A stretch of DNA of 17,833 nt from assembly GCA_019322855.1 (NCBI GenBank), contig JAHWIA010000004.1, forward strand, positions 1 to 17,833, read 5' to 3'. Every line of letters begins with the position of its first letter. Position 1 is the first letter of the stretch. Positions 1-7,187 of this stretch are shown in pieces. This DNA comes from Candidatus Woesearchaeota archaeon (lineage in GTDB: Archaea > Nanobdellota > Nanobdellia > Woesearchaeales > WJKV01). The position numbers and the translations under genes are program-made. The notes under the pieces were generated by a model, which saw nothing but the letters and a program-made list of their open reading frames with translations, searched no databases and was not told where the DNA came from.

Positions 1-2235
1 TTCTATTACTTTCTTGACCATTGCTTCAACAGCGTCATTCCTTTCGTCATAGATATTGCTTACTAGTTCGCTGTCCCTGTCAAGTCCAAGAGTTAATTGT
101 GTAAGATCATTGGTTCCTATTGAGAAACCGTCAAATATCCTGCTGAACTGGTCAACCAAGATAACATTTGCAGGGATCTCGCACATCACAAAGACATCCA
201 GACCGTGCTTGTGTCTTTCTAGTTTGTGTTTTTTCAAGGTCTGCAAGACTTTTCTTCCTTCATCAGGTGTCCTGCAGAATGGAATCATTATCTTTACATT
301 TGTCAGACCCATGTCTTCCCTTACTTTCTTTATCGCAGTGCATTCAAGACCGAAAGCTTCTTCGTATTCTTTGCTGTAATAACGCGATGCTCCTCTCCAA
401 CCAAGCATTGGATTGTCTTCTTTAGGTTCGAAATCTTTTCCACCGACTAAATTTGCATATTCATTGCTCTTAAAATCAGACATGCGAACAATTACAGGGT
501 TTGGATAGAATGCAGCTGCGATAGTTGCGATGCCTTGCGACAGTCTTTCAATGAAATAAGTTTTTTTATCAGGATATGCAAATGTAAGTTCATTTATCTG
601 CGCCTTGACTTTCTTGTCTTTTAATTTATTGAAATTCAGTAATGCTTTTGGATGTATCTTTATGTAGCTTCCGATGATGAATTCTTCTCTTGCAAGACCT
701 ACACCGTCGTTAGGTATCGATGCCAGTTCAAAGGCCTGTTCTGGCGCTCCAACATTCATCATTATCTTTGTTTTTGTCTTTGGAACTTTTTCAAGATTAA
801 TTTCCTTCACACTGTACTTTAACAAACCTTCATAGATGAACCCGATGTCTCCTTCTGCACAGCTGGCAGTAACTTTCTGTCCTTGTTTTATTTTTTCAGT
901 CGCATCTCCGCAGCCGACAACACAAGGGATGCCTAATTCCCTGCTGACAATTGCAGCATGGCTCGTCCTACCTCCTCTGTTCGTGATGATTGCGCTCGCT
1001 ATCTTCATTATCGGCTCCCAATCAGGATCTGTAATCTCTGTCACAAGAACTTCTCCTTTCCTGAACTTATTGATGTCTTTCGCGCTCTTTATTATGTTGG
1101 CCCTTCCGTTGCCAATTTTCTCGCCGACACTCCTGCCTGATGCAAGTAACTTTCCTCTTCTAGATAATTTATAGATCTGATAAATGTTCTTCTTTTTCTG
1201 GCTAGCGACTGTCTCTGGCCTTGCCTGGACAATGAATAACTTGTTTGTTCTTCCGTCCTTTGCCCATTCTATGTCCATTGGTTTGAAGTGTTTAGCTTTC
1301 TTGCTGTAGTGTTCTTCAATCTTGCAGCCCCATTCTGCGAGCTCAAGGATCTCTTTATCAGTCAATGCGAATCTTTTCCTGTCTGCGTTATTGACTGGAA
1401 CATTCATCGTAGACTTGTTGCCTTCTTCGCAGTAAACCATCTTGATGTGCTTTGTCCCTATATTCTTTGACAGGATCGGCTTGAAGCCTTTCTTTAAGGC
1501 AGGCTTGAAAACATAGTATTCGTCAGGATTCACTGCGCCCTGCACTACATTCTCGCCGAGACCATAAGCAGCGGTGATGAAAACAACGTCTGGGAAACCG
1601 CTTTCTGTGTCTATTGTAAACATCACTCCGCTGCATGCATGATCAGAACGCACCATCTTTTGTACGCCGATAGAAAGATGAACTTTCATGTGGTCAAAAC
1701 CTTTGTCAACCCTATAACTTATTGCCCTGTTTGTGAACAAGGAAGCGAAACATTTTTTGCAGGCATCTATCAGGTTTTTTTCTCCTCTGACATTCAGATA
1801 GGTTTCCTGCTGGCCTGCGAATGAAGCTGTCGGAAGATCCTCTGCAGTCGCGCTGCTCCTTACTGCAGTGTCACAATGTTTACCATACTGCTTGCATAAT
1901 CTCTTGTAAGCTTTCTTTATTTCTTTTACCAGTTCTTCTGGAAATTCGCAGTGTCGTATCAGTTCTCTGATCTGCCTTCCTTTAGTTTGCAGATTCCTAA
2001 GGTTTCTTGTGTTCAGTCCTAGAAGAATTCTCTTGATTTTTTTGTTCAATCCTGTCTCTTTCAATAAATATTGGTAAGCATAAGCTGTTATTGCGAAACC
2101 GTTAGGAACCCTGACGCCTTTCTTTGTCAGATTCCTGTACATCTCCCCTAGGCTGGCATTCTTTCCTCCGACTAATGGAACATCTTCTATGCCCAGCTGG
2201 TCAAACCATAGAATAAAAGCGGTTTCCTTATTCAT
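1..2235 (-). CDS. ppsA: Phosphoenolpyruvate synthase (pyruvate, water dikinase), C-terminus cut off
   Basis: The enzyme converts pyruvate, ATP and water to phosphoenolpyruvate, AMP and phosphate in the cytoplasm, normally feeding gluconeogenesis. The 745 codons present show the three expected parts. An N-terminal ATP-grasp domain has LVGGKNASLGEM near residues 21-32 and AVRSSATAEDLP near 120-135. The swivelling phosphohistidine domain has GGRTSHAAI, with the catalytic His at about residue 426. The PEP/pyruvate-binding TIM barrel includes GTNDLTQLTLGLDRDS near residue 715. Family members are usually about 750-820 residues, so only a short C-terminal piece is missing at the window edge. That piece would hold the conserved catalytic Cys motif, so its presence cannot be checked here. 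The start ATG is preceded by AGGTG eight bases upstream; another ATG four bases upstream is out of frame and soon hits a stop. The assignment is secure. Confidence 0.96.
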   Translation of the reverse strand, partial: MNKETAFILWFDQLGIEDVPLVGGKNASLGEMYRNLTKKGVRVPNGFAITAYAYQYLLKETGLNKKIKRILLGLNTRNLRNLQTKGRQIRELIRHCEFPEELVKEIKKAYKRLCKQYGKHCDTAVRSSATAEDLPTASFAGQQETYLNVRGEKNLIDACKKCFASLFTNRAISYRVDKGFDHMKVHLSIGVQKMVRSDHACSGVMFTIDTESGFPDVVFITAAYGLGENVVQGAVNPDEYYVFKPALKKGFKPILSKNIGTKHIKMVYCEEGNKSTMNVPVNNADRKRFALTDKEILELAEWGCKIEEHYSKKAKHFKPMDIEWAKDGRTNKLFIVQARPETVASQKKKNIYQIYKLSRRGKLLASGRSVGEKIGNGRANIIKSAKDINKFRKGEVLVTEITDPDWEPIMKIASAIITNRGGRTSHAAIVSRELGIPCVVGCGDATEKIKQGQKVTASCAEGDIGFIYEGLLKYSVKEINLEKVPKTKTKIMMNVGAPEQAFELASIPNDGVGLAREEFIIGSYIKIHPKALLNFNKLKDKKVKAQINELTFAYPDKKTYFIERLSQGIATIAAAFYPNPVIVRMSDFKSNEYANLVGGKDFEPKEDNPMLGWRGASRYYSKEYEEAFGLECTAIKKVREDMGLTNVKIMIPFCRTPDEGRKVLQTLKKHKLERHKHGLDVFVMCEIPANVILVDQFSRIFDGFSIGTNDLTQLTLGLDRDSELVSNIYDERNDAVEAMVKKVIE

Positions 2236-2243
2236 TCATCTAA

Positions 2244-2292
2244 CACCTATCCCCTCTTTTTCAGAAGAAATTAATTGCTGAACGTATATAAA
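2244..2292 (-). promoter_or_regulatory. Promoter and ribosome binding site of ppsA
   Basis: Read on the minus strand, a TTTATATA box occupies 2285-2292. Transcription should start about 26 bases further on, near 2262, giving a leader of roughly 27 bases. AGGTG (plus-strand positions 2244-2248) then matches the archaeal anti-Shine-Dalgarno sequence at good spacing from the ATG at 2235. Confidence 0.6.
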
Positions 2293-2301
2293 TTTTTCTA
2301 T

Positions 2302-2401
2302 TAGTGCATAGCATGCTTCGCTTTATCGGGCTTTCTACTGTGTGCCCGAGTCTTTGTCAAATGACAATTACTTAGAAAGCTACGCTAGATGCTATGCACT
2401 A
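2302..2401. repeat. Nested inverted repeat of about 100 bp between divergent promoters
   Basis: The outer arms, 2302-2314 and 2389-2401, are perfect 13-base reverse complements, and pairing extends about 4 more bases if one base bulges. Inside them, 2330-2337 and 2373-2380 form a second perfect 8-bp pair. Inside that, 2354-2358 and 2363-2367 form a small 5-bp hairpin. The element lies between the TATA boxes of ppsA and of the downstream small membrane protein gene. It could be a small structured RNA on either strand, a cruciform control element, or the remains of a miniature mobile element. I see no open reading frame, tRNA-like T-arm or C/D box motif in it. The pairing is directly visible; any function is inference. 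Confidence 0.6.
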
Positions 2402-2416
2402 TAGATGTTAGTAAGC

Positions 2417-2424
2417 TTTATATA
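2417..2424 (+). promoter_or_regulatory. TATA box for a leaderless two-gene transcript
   Basis: TTTATATA is centred about 26 bases before the ATG at 2447. This is the usual archaeal distance from TATA box to transcription start, so the mRNA probably begins at or next to the start codon. No good Shine-Dalgarno sequence precedes that ATG, which agrees. Confidence 0.55.
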
Positions 2425-2446
2425 GAATCATTGATTGGATTTGATC

Positions 2447-2602
2447 ATGGAATTCGTGTTCAATATCTTTATGGGAGTGCTTGTTTTGCTGGTGATATAT
2501 TGGGTGCTGGTCGGTGCGAGAAAGCACAGAGAAATGTTGTATCCTGGCCAGAATCAGCAAGAAATAGAGATTTTTAAATTAAAACAAAAAAAGAAAAAAT
2601 GA
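2447..2602 (+). CDS. Small single-pass membrane protein (51 aa), unknown function
   Basis: I do not recognise a family. The 51-residue product has a short N-terminal stretch MEFVFN, one strongly hydrophobic segment at about residues 5-24 (IFMGVLVLLVIYWVLVG), a basic patch ARKHRE directly after it, and a polar tail ending in KLKQKKKK. By the positive-inside rule the C-terminus would be cytoplasmic. The stop codon overlaps the start of the following lipoprotein gene in an ATGA arrangement, so the two are almost certainly cotranscribed and probably translationally coupled. A TATA box at 2417-2424 suggests a leaderless start exactly at this ATG. A competing frame at 2389-2577 lacks these supports. 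Together the promoter spacing, membrane segment and overlap make this likely to be a real gene, though short. Confidence 0.65.
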   Translation: MEFVFNIFMGVLVLLVIYWVLVGARKHREMLYPGQNQQEIEIFKLKQKKKK

Positions 2603-3072
2603 AACAAAAAAAGAATAAAGGGTTGGTGTTTGCATTTGCAATGATTATTTTAGTTTCTTTGTTATTATATGGCTGTGTCGAGAGGATTGCAGTAGAAGAG
2701 TTCGAGACAAAGGATGTTGTGTTGAGCAAGAATGTGATTGAGCTCGACAGACAACAGCATGAAGACTTCTATCTGGGCATAGTGAACAAAGATGAAGAAA
2801 AGAAAGATTTTTCTTTGGTGATCAATTGTATGACTGGAAACTGTGATGAAAATCTGGTTCTGCAGGCATTTCCAACAATCGGCATAGAAGGCGGAAAGAA
2901 AGGAGCTTTTCCGTTAAGAATACAAGCTTTGGCAGAAGCAAGAAAAGGAGAATATCAGTATGAGTTGTCTGTTATGAAAGATGACATAACATATGGAACA
3001 GAAATATTATCTGTTGTTGTCACGGGCGCTGTCGAAGAGATGAAAAAAGAGATAATTGAGAAATCAGCTTGA
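2599..3072 (+). CDS. Small lipoprotein, unknown function (157 aa)
   Basis: The N-terminus is basic (MKQKKNKG), followed by a hydrophobic stretch and a lipobox LLLYGC with the modifiable Cys at residue 26. This predicts export and lipid anchoring on the outer face of the cytoplasmic membrane. The roughly 130-residue mature part looks like a single beta-sandwich, with alternating hydrophobic strands and phrases such as FYLGIVNKDEEKKDFSLVI and KGEYQYELSVM. These resemble Ig-like or NPCBM-associated extracellular domains, but this is a judgement of pattern, not a match. Two Cys (INCMTGNC) could form a disulfide. The start overlaps the stop of the upstream 51-aa membrane protein. The end overlaps the end of the convergent PHP gene by nine bases. 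Reality as a gene is well supported; function is unknown. Confidence 0.82.
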   Translation: MKQKKNKGLVFAFAMIILVSLLLYGCVERIAVEEFETKDVVLSKNVIELDRQQHEDFYLGIVNKDEEKKDFSLVINCMTGNCDENLVLQAFPTIGIEGGKKGAFPLRIQALAEARKGEYQYELSVMKDDITYGTEILSVVVTGAVEEMKKEIIEKSA

Positions 3073-4095
3073 TTTCTTTTTTCTCATACGTTTATAGAAT
3101 TCTCTTTCGAGTTGTATAAGGTAATCCATAGTTATGAAAGCCTCTGCAACACGGTTTGCATTTCTTGAGTTTTTACCTGTCTTGTGGAAATCAGAACCTC
3201 CTATAGGATTTATTATTCCTGTGCCGCTTCCGCTCGTTAACCACTGCGAGTCTTCCTCTTCCCATTCTGTTTGTTTTTCTTTTGTAAGATCAAGCGCATT
3301 CCTAAATTTCCGGTTGAATATATATGGGTAGTAAACTTGTATGGCCCAAGGAGAAAGGTACTTGATTAATTCTTTTCGATCTCTATTGCTGATATATGTT
3401 TTTGTCTGTTTATCAAAAATCATTCTTGAATGTTCTATAGAAAAAGGCAAACCTAGTCTTTTTGCAAGCTGATGTGCAATGAAATGTGCATTTGGTTTAT
3501 CTCTTTTAAAATCATATCCGTCGCGTTTTGTCCATATTTTTGCATCAGAATCTGATGAAAACTTATCTGCAATCATGGATTTGGAAGGATCTCTTAATAT
3601 CTTGTATATCTCTGGTTTTGATCTAATTCCTTCTGAAGACACATCTGACTTGATAACGCCGTGTCTTTTTAACTCGCTCATCATTATCTCACAGGTCTTT
3701 CTTCTTCCTGTATTTACTTTTGCTAATTCTGCTTTGAATTCTTCGTCTTCTAGAACAATGTCAACAAGATTTCCAAATAAAAGAATATTGATGTGTATTT
3801 CCTCGAACCTGTTTGTGTTGCAATCAAGCTCGACAGCAGGGATGACCTGAATCCCTCTTTTTGCGCCATATTCTACTACTTCTTTGATATCTTCAGTAAT
3901 AGTATCATGCTCTGTAAAAGCAATCGCTTTGACAACAACTTCTTGCCCTTGATAAGTCTGCCTAGTAAATTCCCTTGGACCCACAATGTCGTCTATTACC
4001 TCTTTTTGCGTCTTGCTAGTTTCCTCTTCTCTGTTTTCCATAGATTCTCTGGAATGTATGTGCAGATCAGCAATTTCTATTGGTTTCTCCGCCAT
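3064..4095 (-). CDS. PHP-domain metal-dependent phosphoesterase-like protein
   Basis: PHP-domain proteins hydrolyse phosphoester bonds using a metal cluster held by His, Asp and Glu. All the usual ligand motifs are visible in order: D10-L-H12-I-H14-S, E62-H63-D64, E89 in PAVELD, H101 in EIHINILLFG, H222 in IEHSR, and D302/H304 in GGSDFH. At 343 residues it is a stand-alone PHP protein, like COG0613-type enzymes, and has no polymerase or histidinol-phosphatase extension that I can see. The substrate is unknown; nucleotides, sugar phosphates or oligonucleotides are all possible. The chosen ATG has GGGGGT at 4101-4106. The gene begins 29 bases inside the preceding receiver-kinase gene, which indicates one operon and probably linked functions. 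It converges on and slightly overlaps the lipoprotein gene. Confidence 0.85.
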   Translation of the reverse strand: MAEKPIEIADLHIHSRESMENREEETSKTQKEVIDDIVGPREFTRQTYQGQEVVVKAIAFTEHDTITEDIKEVVEYGAKRGIQVIPAVELDCNTNRFEEIHINILLFGNLVDIVLEDEEFKAELAKVNTGRRKTCEIMMSELKRHGVIKSDVSSEGIRSKPEIYKILRDPSKSMIADKFSSDSDAKIWTKRDGYDFKRDKPNAHFIAHQLAKRLGLPFSIEHSRMIFDKQTKTYISNRDRKELIKYLSPWAIQVYYPYIFNRKFRNALDLTKEKQTEWEEEDSQWLTSGSGTGIINPIGGSDFHKTGKNSRNANRVAEAFITMDYLIQLEREFYKRMRKKKSS

Positions 4096-5926
4096 TTAAT
4101 ACCCCCATTTTCTGAAATATATTCTTATCAAAGAAATCATAAATCTTTCTCAGTGACTTAAGCTGGTGAGAGTCATAGTCGGGTCTTGCGCACTCTAGAA
4201 GATGCTTGAAAGTACAATCGCTGAATTGTAATCTCGTATGCAGAGCGCTTTGCGCTTCTGTCTCATCTCTTGTATCATCAATATCTCTTTCTATTATATC
4301 TCCTGCGATCTTGAAATTCCAATAGACTTCTTTTGTCCTATCATCCCTGACCAAAATATCAGTATCATAAGTAGAAAGTTCTTCATACAACGGTCTTGGT
4401 GCGCAAGGATCTTCATCAGCCAGGTCTTTTATTTCATTGAACCATTTTCTAAAACAAGCACGCTTTAGATTTTCTCTTTGCGCGAAAGATGAAGCATCAA
4501 TCTCTCCCTTTTGCAGTTTCTCAAATCCCAGGTAAGGGCTTCCCTGGAAGCCGAAATCAAGGATTGCCGGTCCGAATGACAGATGTCTAGGATCCACAAT
4601 TCTGTATTGGAACTTTCTATCTTTTGCTTCATTATTGTTATTGTTATTTATATTGTATTCTGAATTTATTAGCAGATTTTCTCCATATATGTCGTTTGCA
4701 ATTACTGTGAAAGGCCCGTTTTGTGTCCATGCAAAGAAAACTTCATTCTCGAGCAGAATGTTTTCCAATTCATCCATTGCACAGGATAATTGAGATTTTG
4801 TTAATTTTTCATCGGATTTTACTTTAGTATTAAGATATTTCAAGACCCTGCTAACGTCCCTTAAGAATTTGTCTCGGCAATCATACAAACTCAATCTTTT
4901 CAATTCGAACATTTTACAATCTGAATTATCCTGGAGCAGACATTGTTCCGCTTCAAGTATCTCTTCTTTTGAAGTCATATGCAATTCATCATAAACCCTT
5001 TTTGTTGCAAAATAATGGAAGTGTGCCAGCAAACGAGAGATATCAATCAGCTCATCAAGTCTTTCAAGCTCTAATTTCTCTACTTTACTGGTATGGGTTC
5101 TTTCGTGAGCGGATTTTATTTCTTCATAATAATGTTTTAATCTGTTTTCTAAGGTGTTTTCACCAAGATTTCCATTTTTGGTGTTCCAATATTCAAGGAC
5201 GATTGCGTTTTCTAAAGGCAAGGCGCCATAACATCTTACAAAACATTTTTGAGCATCTGGTACTGAGTTGAAAATATAATTATATGCCCTGTATTCTGTT
5301 TCATACGAATCCCCTTGAGTGTATTTTCTAATGACACGGATAGAATGAGGTTCGTTTTCATTCATGAAATGAATATTAACTAGAGCAATGTGCTTAATTG
5401 TCCTCCCATCTGCAAGCTTTCTTTCTTCAAACGGAACAACATCTTTACCTAGAAACTTTGGATCAACAATGCCTTTTTCAGACAGGATTAATTTAACAAG
5501 CTCTTTCCAGTCTTTGAATTTTTCTAATTCAATTGAAAGTCTGTAATCTATATCTTCTTCAGTCGTAATCTCTGAATCCACTTCAATAATGCCGTCCAGA
5601 CCGTACTTTGTATAACCATCTTCTTTTTGCAGCACAGGATCGTCAGACCTGCAGATGTAAATCGCATTTACAAACTCTCTTGTAACTGAAATCTCTCCCA
5701 TTGCTTCTGAGATATCTGCCATGGCTTCGCCAGGAGAGCGAATGCTGTCTCCAAAAATCAGGATGTCTGCTGGTTTAGTGCATAATTTCGTCATAGCTGC
5801 TTCCCAGTTATCGCTCCTCAGCACTGAGATACCTTTTGTACCGAGCAATCTCTCAAGACTTTTCTCTACTAAATTTTTTACTGCAGATTCTGGACTGTAT
5901 AATTGAACATTGAGTGTTTTAGCCAT
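4067..5926 (-). CDS. Receiver-like domain fused to an APH/choline-kinase-like kinase domain
   Basis: I recognise folds, not a named family. Residues 1-145 alternate strand and helix like a response-regulator receiver. An Asp (D60) sits at the end of the third predicted strand (ADILIFGD), but the usual acidic pair after strand one and the Lys of strand five are absent (YGLDGIIEVD). Residues 175-470 resemble the aminoglycoside/choline kinase fold: a hinge-like AIVLEYW, catalytic-loop NDIYGENLLIN (D412, N417) and IVDPRHLSFGPAILDFGF (D445, D457). The His normally before the catalytic Asp is Ala-Asn here. A helical tail follows. The ATG at 5926 is chosen because GGGGGAGA lies just before it and a TATA box lies 58 bp upstream. 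An in-frame ATG at 6025 would add 33 low-complexity residues but has no ribosome binding site. The phosphorylated substrate, if any, is unknown. Confidence 0.72.
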   Translation of the reverse strand: MAKTLNVQLYSPESAVKNLVEKSLERLLGTKGISVLRSDNWEAAMTKLCTKPADILIFGDSIRSPGEAMADISEAMGEISVTREFVNAIYICRSDDPVLQKEDGYTKYGLDGIIEVDSEITTEEDIDYRLSIELEKFKDWKELVKLILSEKGIVDPKFLGKDVVPFEERKLADGRTIKHIALVNIHFMNENEPHSIRVIRKYTQGDSYETEYRAYNYIFNSVPDAQKCFVRCYGALPLENAIVLEYWNTKNGNLGENTLENRLKHYYEEIKSAHERTHTSKVEKLELERLDELIDISRLLAHFHYFATKRVYDELHMTSKEEILEAEQCLLQDNSDCKMFELKRLSLYDCRDKFLRDVSRVLKYLNTKVKSDEKLTKSQLSCAMDELENILLENEVFFAWTQNGPFTVIANDIYGENLLINSEYNINNNNNNEAKDRKFQYRIVDPRHLSFGPAILDFGFQGSPYLGFEKLQKGEIDASSFAQRENLKRACFRKWFNEIKDLADEDPCAPRPLYEELSTYDTDILVRDDRTKEVYWNFKIAGDIIERDIDDTRDETEAQSALHTRLQFSDCTFKHLLECARPDYDSHQLKSLRKIYDFFDKNIFQKMGVLNGGETNRNC

Positions 5927-5927
5927 G

Positions 5928-5988
5928 TCTCCCCCATTATTAGTCTTACTTCTATTTCGACTAGGGCCTAAGTTATTTGAATTTATAT
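5928..5988 (-). promoter_or_regulatory. Probable internal promoter and ribosome binding site of the receiver-kinase gene
   Basis: On the minus strand, a purine-rich stretch and ATATAAAT (5981-5988) resemble an archaeal BRE/TATA pair. A start near 5958 would give a leader of about 32 bases ending in GGGGGAGA (5928-5935) just before the ATG at 5926. The spacing of this Shine-Dalgarno sequence to the ATG is short. This arrangement favours the 5926 start over the longer frame from 6025. Confidence 0.45.
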
Positions 5989-6027
5989 TTCTTTTCCTTT
6001 TTTTGCTATTTTCTAGTGAAGACATTT

Positions 6028-6984
6028 TTATTCTGAATCTAGGGTTAGACGCGCTATATTACGCAAATGCGCGTTTATGTCCTTTAATCTCGTAAGTATT
6101 GAATGTGTCAATGAATCAGAATGCTTTGAGCTCAGTTCTACATATTCTTTTGCAAGCTCTTTTCCAATATCAGAACATTTGTCAGCCAAGATCCTGTCCT
6201 TGTTATAGTAGCTCTTCATAACTTCAAGATACTGCTGCTGAATCTTTTTGAATAATTCCAATATGTTCTTTTCTTTCTGCGTACCTTCCTTGTTCTTTTT
6301 CAATGTCTTGATTTCCCTTGCTATCCTCTTGCTGTTGTCTGCAATCTTTTCAAGATGCTGTGAAAGCATGAAGGTTGTCATCAATTCTGGCGTAGACTGC
6401 TGCAAAAGCTTTGCAATGTTGGGATTTTTCATACCTCCTTTGACAAGCCTACGGATCAAATAAGTGAACCTGTTGATGTCGACGTCACGAAGGTTAAGAC
6501 TTTCAACATTGTCCTCCTTAAAGGATAATGAAGAATCCTCGAGCATGACTCGGACAATCCTGTCAATTCTTCTTATGATGTCTGAGACAGAGATGTCCCT
6601 GAAGTTCAAGAAATCCTTGACAAGAAGCTTTACACTGGTCTGTTCCATGATCTCAAAAGACATAAGATTGTTAAGAAAGTCTCCGATGTGTCTTGCCAGA
6701 TTCTTAAGTTCGTTGCCCCTGAACTCCATCATGTTGTAATTGTTTATGTATGCAGAAACAATCTCTCTTTCAATTGTGTTTGCAGTTTTTCCATCAACAT
6801 ATATCACAATCTTTTTTTCTTCCTTGTCTTTTTTTTGTTCTGTAGTTATAATCAGATCGTTTGCATTTTCTTCTACAAACACCGGCTGTTTAGAATTTAG
6901 ATTGTTCTTGTCTATCCAGCTTTTTGGTACTGTAAGAACAAAAGAGTTCTTTCCGAATTTAATCAGTTTTCTAGTTTCCATCAT
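6028..6984 (-). CDS. AbrB/SpoVT-type and PhoU-domain regulator (phosphate-uptake regulator-like)
   Basis: The N-terminus (TRKLIKFGKNSFVLTVPKSW, about residues 3-22, continuing to about residue 50) is a swapped-hairpin AbrB/SpoVT DNA-binding domain. It is followed by a long all-helical region (about 75-318) with the feel of PhoU repeats, including LSQHLEKIADNSKRIAREI. This architecture is common in archaea and usually labelled phosphate uptake regulator. The 318-residue length fits. No phosphate transporter genes lie nearby, so a role in phosphate control should not be assumed; here the partners are the downstream receiver-kinase and PHP genes. The start has two adjacent ATG codons (6984 and 6981); the first is used because GAGGGGGTG ends 11 bases upstream of it. 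Its stop lies two bases before the alternative start of the next gene. Confidence 0.85.
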   Translation of the reverse strand: MMETRKLIKFGKNSFVLTVPKSWIDKNNLNSKQPVFVEENANDLIITTEQKKDKEEKKIVIYVDGKTANTIEREIVSAYINNYNMMEFRGNELKNLARHIGDFLNNLMSFEIMEQTSVKLLVKDFLNFRDISVSDIIRRIDRIVRVMLEDSSLSFKEDNVESLNLRDVDINRFTYLIRRLVKGGMKNPNIAKLLQQSTPELMTTFMLSQHLEKIADNSKRIAREIKTLKKNKEGTQKEKNILELFKKIQQQYLEVMKSYYNKDRILADKCSDIGKELAKEYVELSSKHSDSLTHSILTRLKDINAHLRNIARLTLDSE

Positions 6985-6995
6985 TTTGTTTCTAA

Positions 6996-7036
6996 CACCC
7001 CCTCAAGTATATGTATTCTATAGGGCCATTTATATA
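6996..7036 (-). promoter_or_regulatory. Promoter and strong ribosome binding site of the AbrB-PhoU gene
   Basis: On the minus strand, TATATAAA occupies 7029-7036. Transcription should start near 7006. GAGGGGGTG at 6996-7004 is a strong Shine-Dalgarno match, 11 bases before the ATG at 6984. Confidence 0.6.
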
Positions 7037-7052
7037 ACTTACTCAAAGTAGT

Positions 7053-7112
7053 AAACGAAAATAATTCGTTTTTTAGCCCTTTAGGTATATGTTGCATATA
7101 TACCATATATGG
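7053..7112. promoter_or_regulatory. Cluster of palindromes between divergent promoters
   Basis: Three inverted repeats lie side by side. AAACGAA/TTCGTTT has 7-bp arms around five bases (7053-7071). GGTATAT/ATATACC has 7-bp arms around seven bases (7084-7104). CCATATATGG (7103-7112) is a perfect 10-bp palindrome sharing two bases with the previous one. They fill the space between the TATA boxes of the AbrB-PhoU gene (7029-7036) and the small acidic protein gene (7126-7136). This position suits operators for one or more dimeric regulators, plausibly the adjacent AbrB-type protein acting on its own promoter. The binding role is inference. Confidence 0.5.
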
Positions 7113-7125
7113 CATATACGTCAAC

Positions 7126-7184
7126 TATATATATATTGTCGTTACTACAATACATATAAGGGTAGAAAATTTCCGGGGTGGTGA
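7126..7184 (+). promoter_or_regulatory. Promoter and ribosome binding site of the 50-aa acidic protein gene
   Basis: A long TATATATATAT box at 7126-7136 places the start of transcription near 7157. GGGGTGGTGA at 7175-7184 is an excellent Shine-Dalgarno sequence directly before the ATG at 7188. Confidence 0.6.
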
Positions 7185-7187
7185 AAA

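Noticed and set aside
56..1824. Several plus-strand frames opposite ppsA
   Set aside because: They are antisense shadows of a confidently identified enzyme, with no promoter or ribosome binding site of their own.
2302..2401. H/ACA or C/D box guide RNA
   Set aside because: No C or D boxes, no clear ACA box after the stem and no kink-turn pattern could be seen, so the element is reported only as a structured repeat.
2389..2577. A 62-codon plus-strand frame overlapping the 51-aa membrane protein gene
   Set aside because: It has no ribosome binding site, its start lies inside the inverted repeat and upstream of the only TATA box, and the product has no coherent pattern. The overlapping frame from 2447 fits promoter, membrane segment and ATGA coupling.
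6025..6025. Upstream ATG of the receiver-kinase gene giving 652 residues
   Set aside because: The extra 33 residues are Asn/Ser/Lys/Arg low complexity, there is no ribosome binding site, and the segment contains a TATA-like promoter. Start 5926 is favoured, though not proven.
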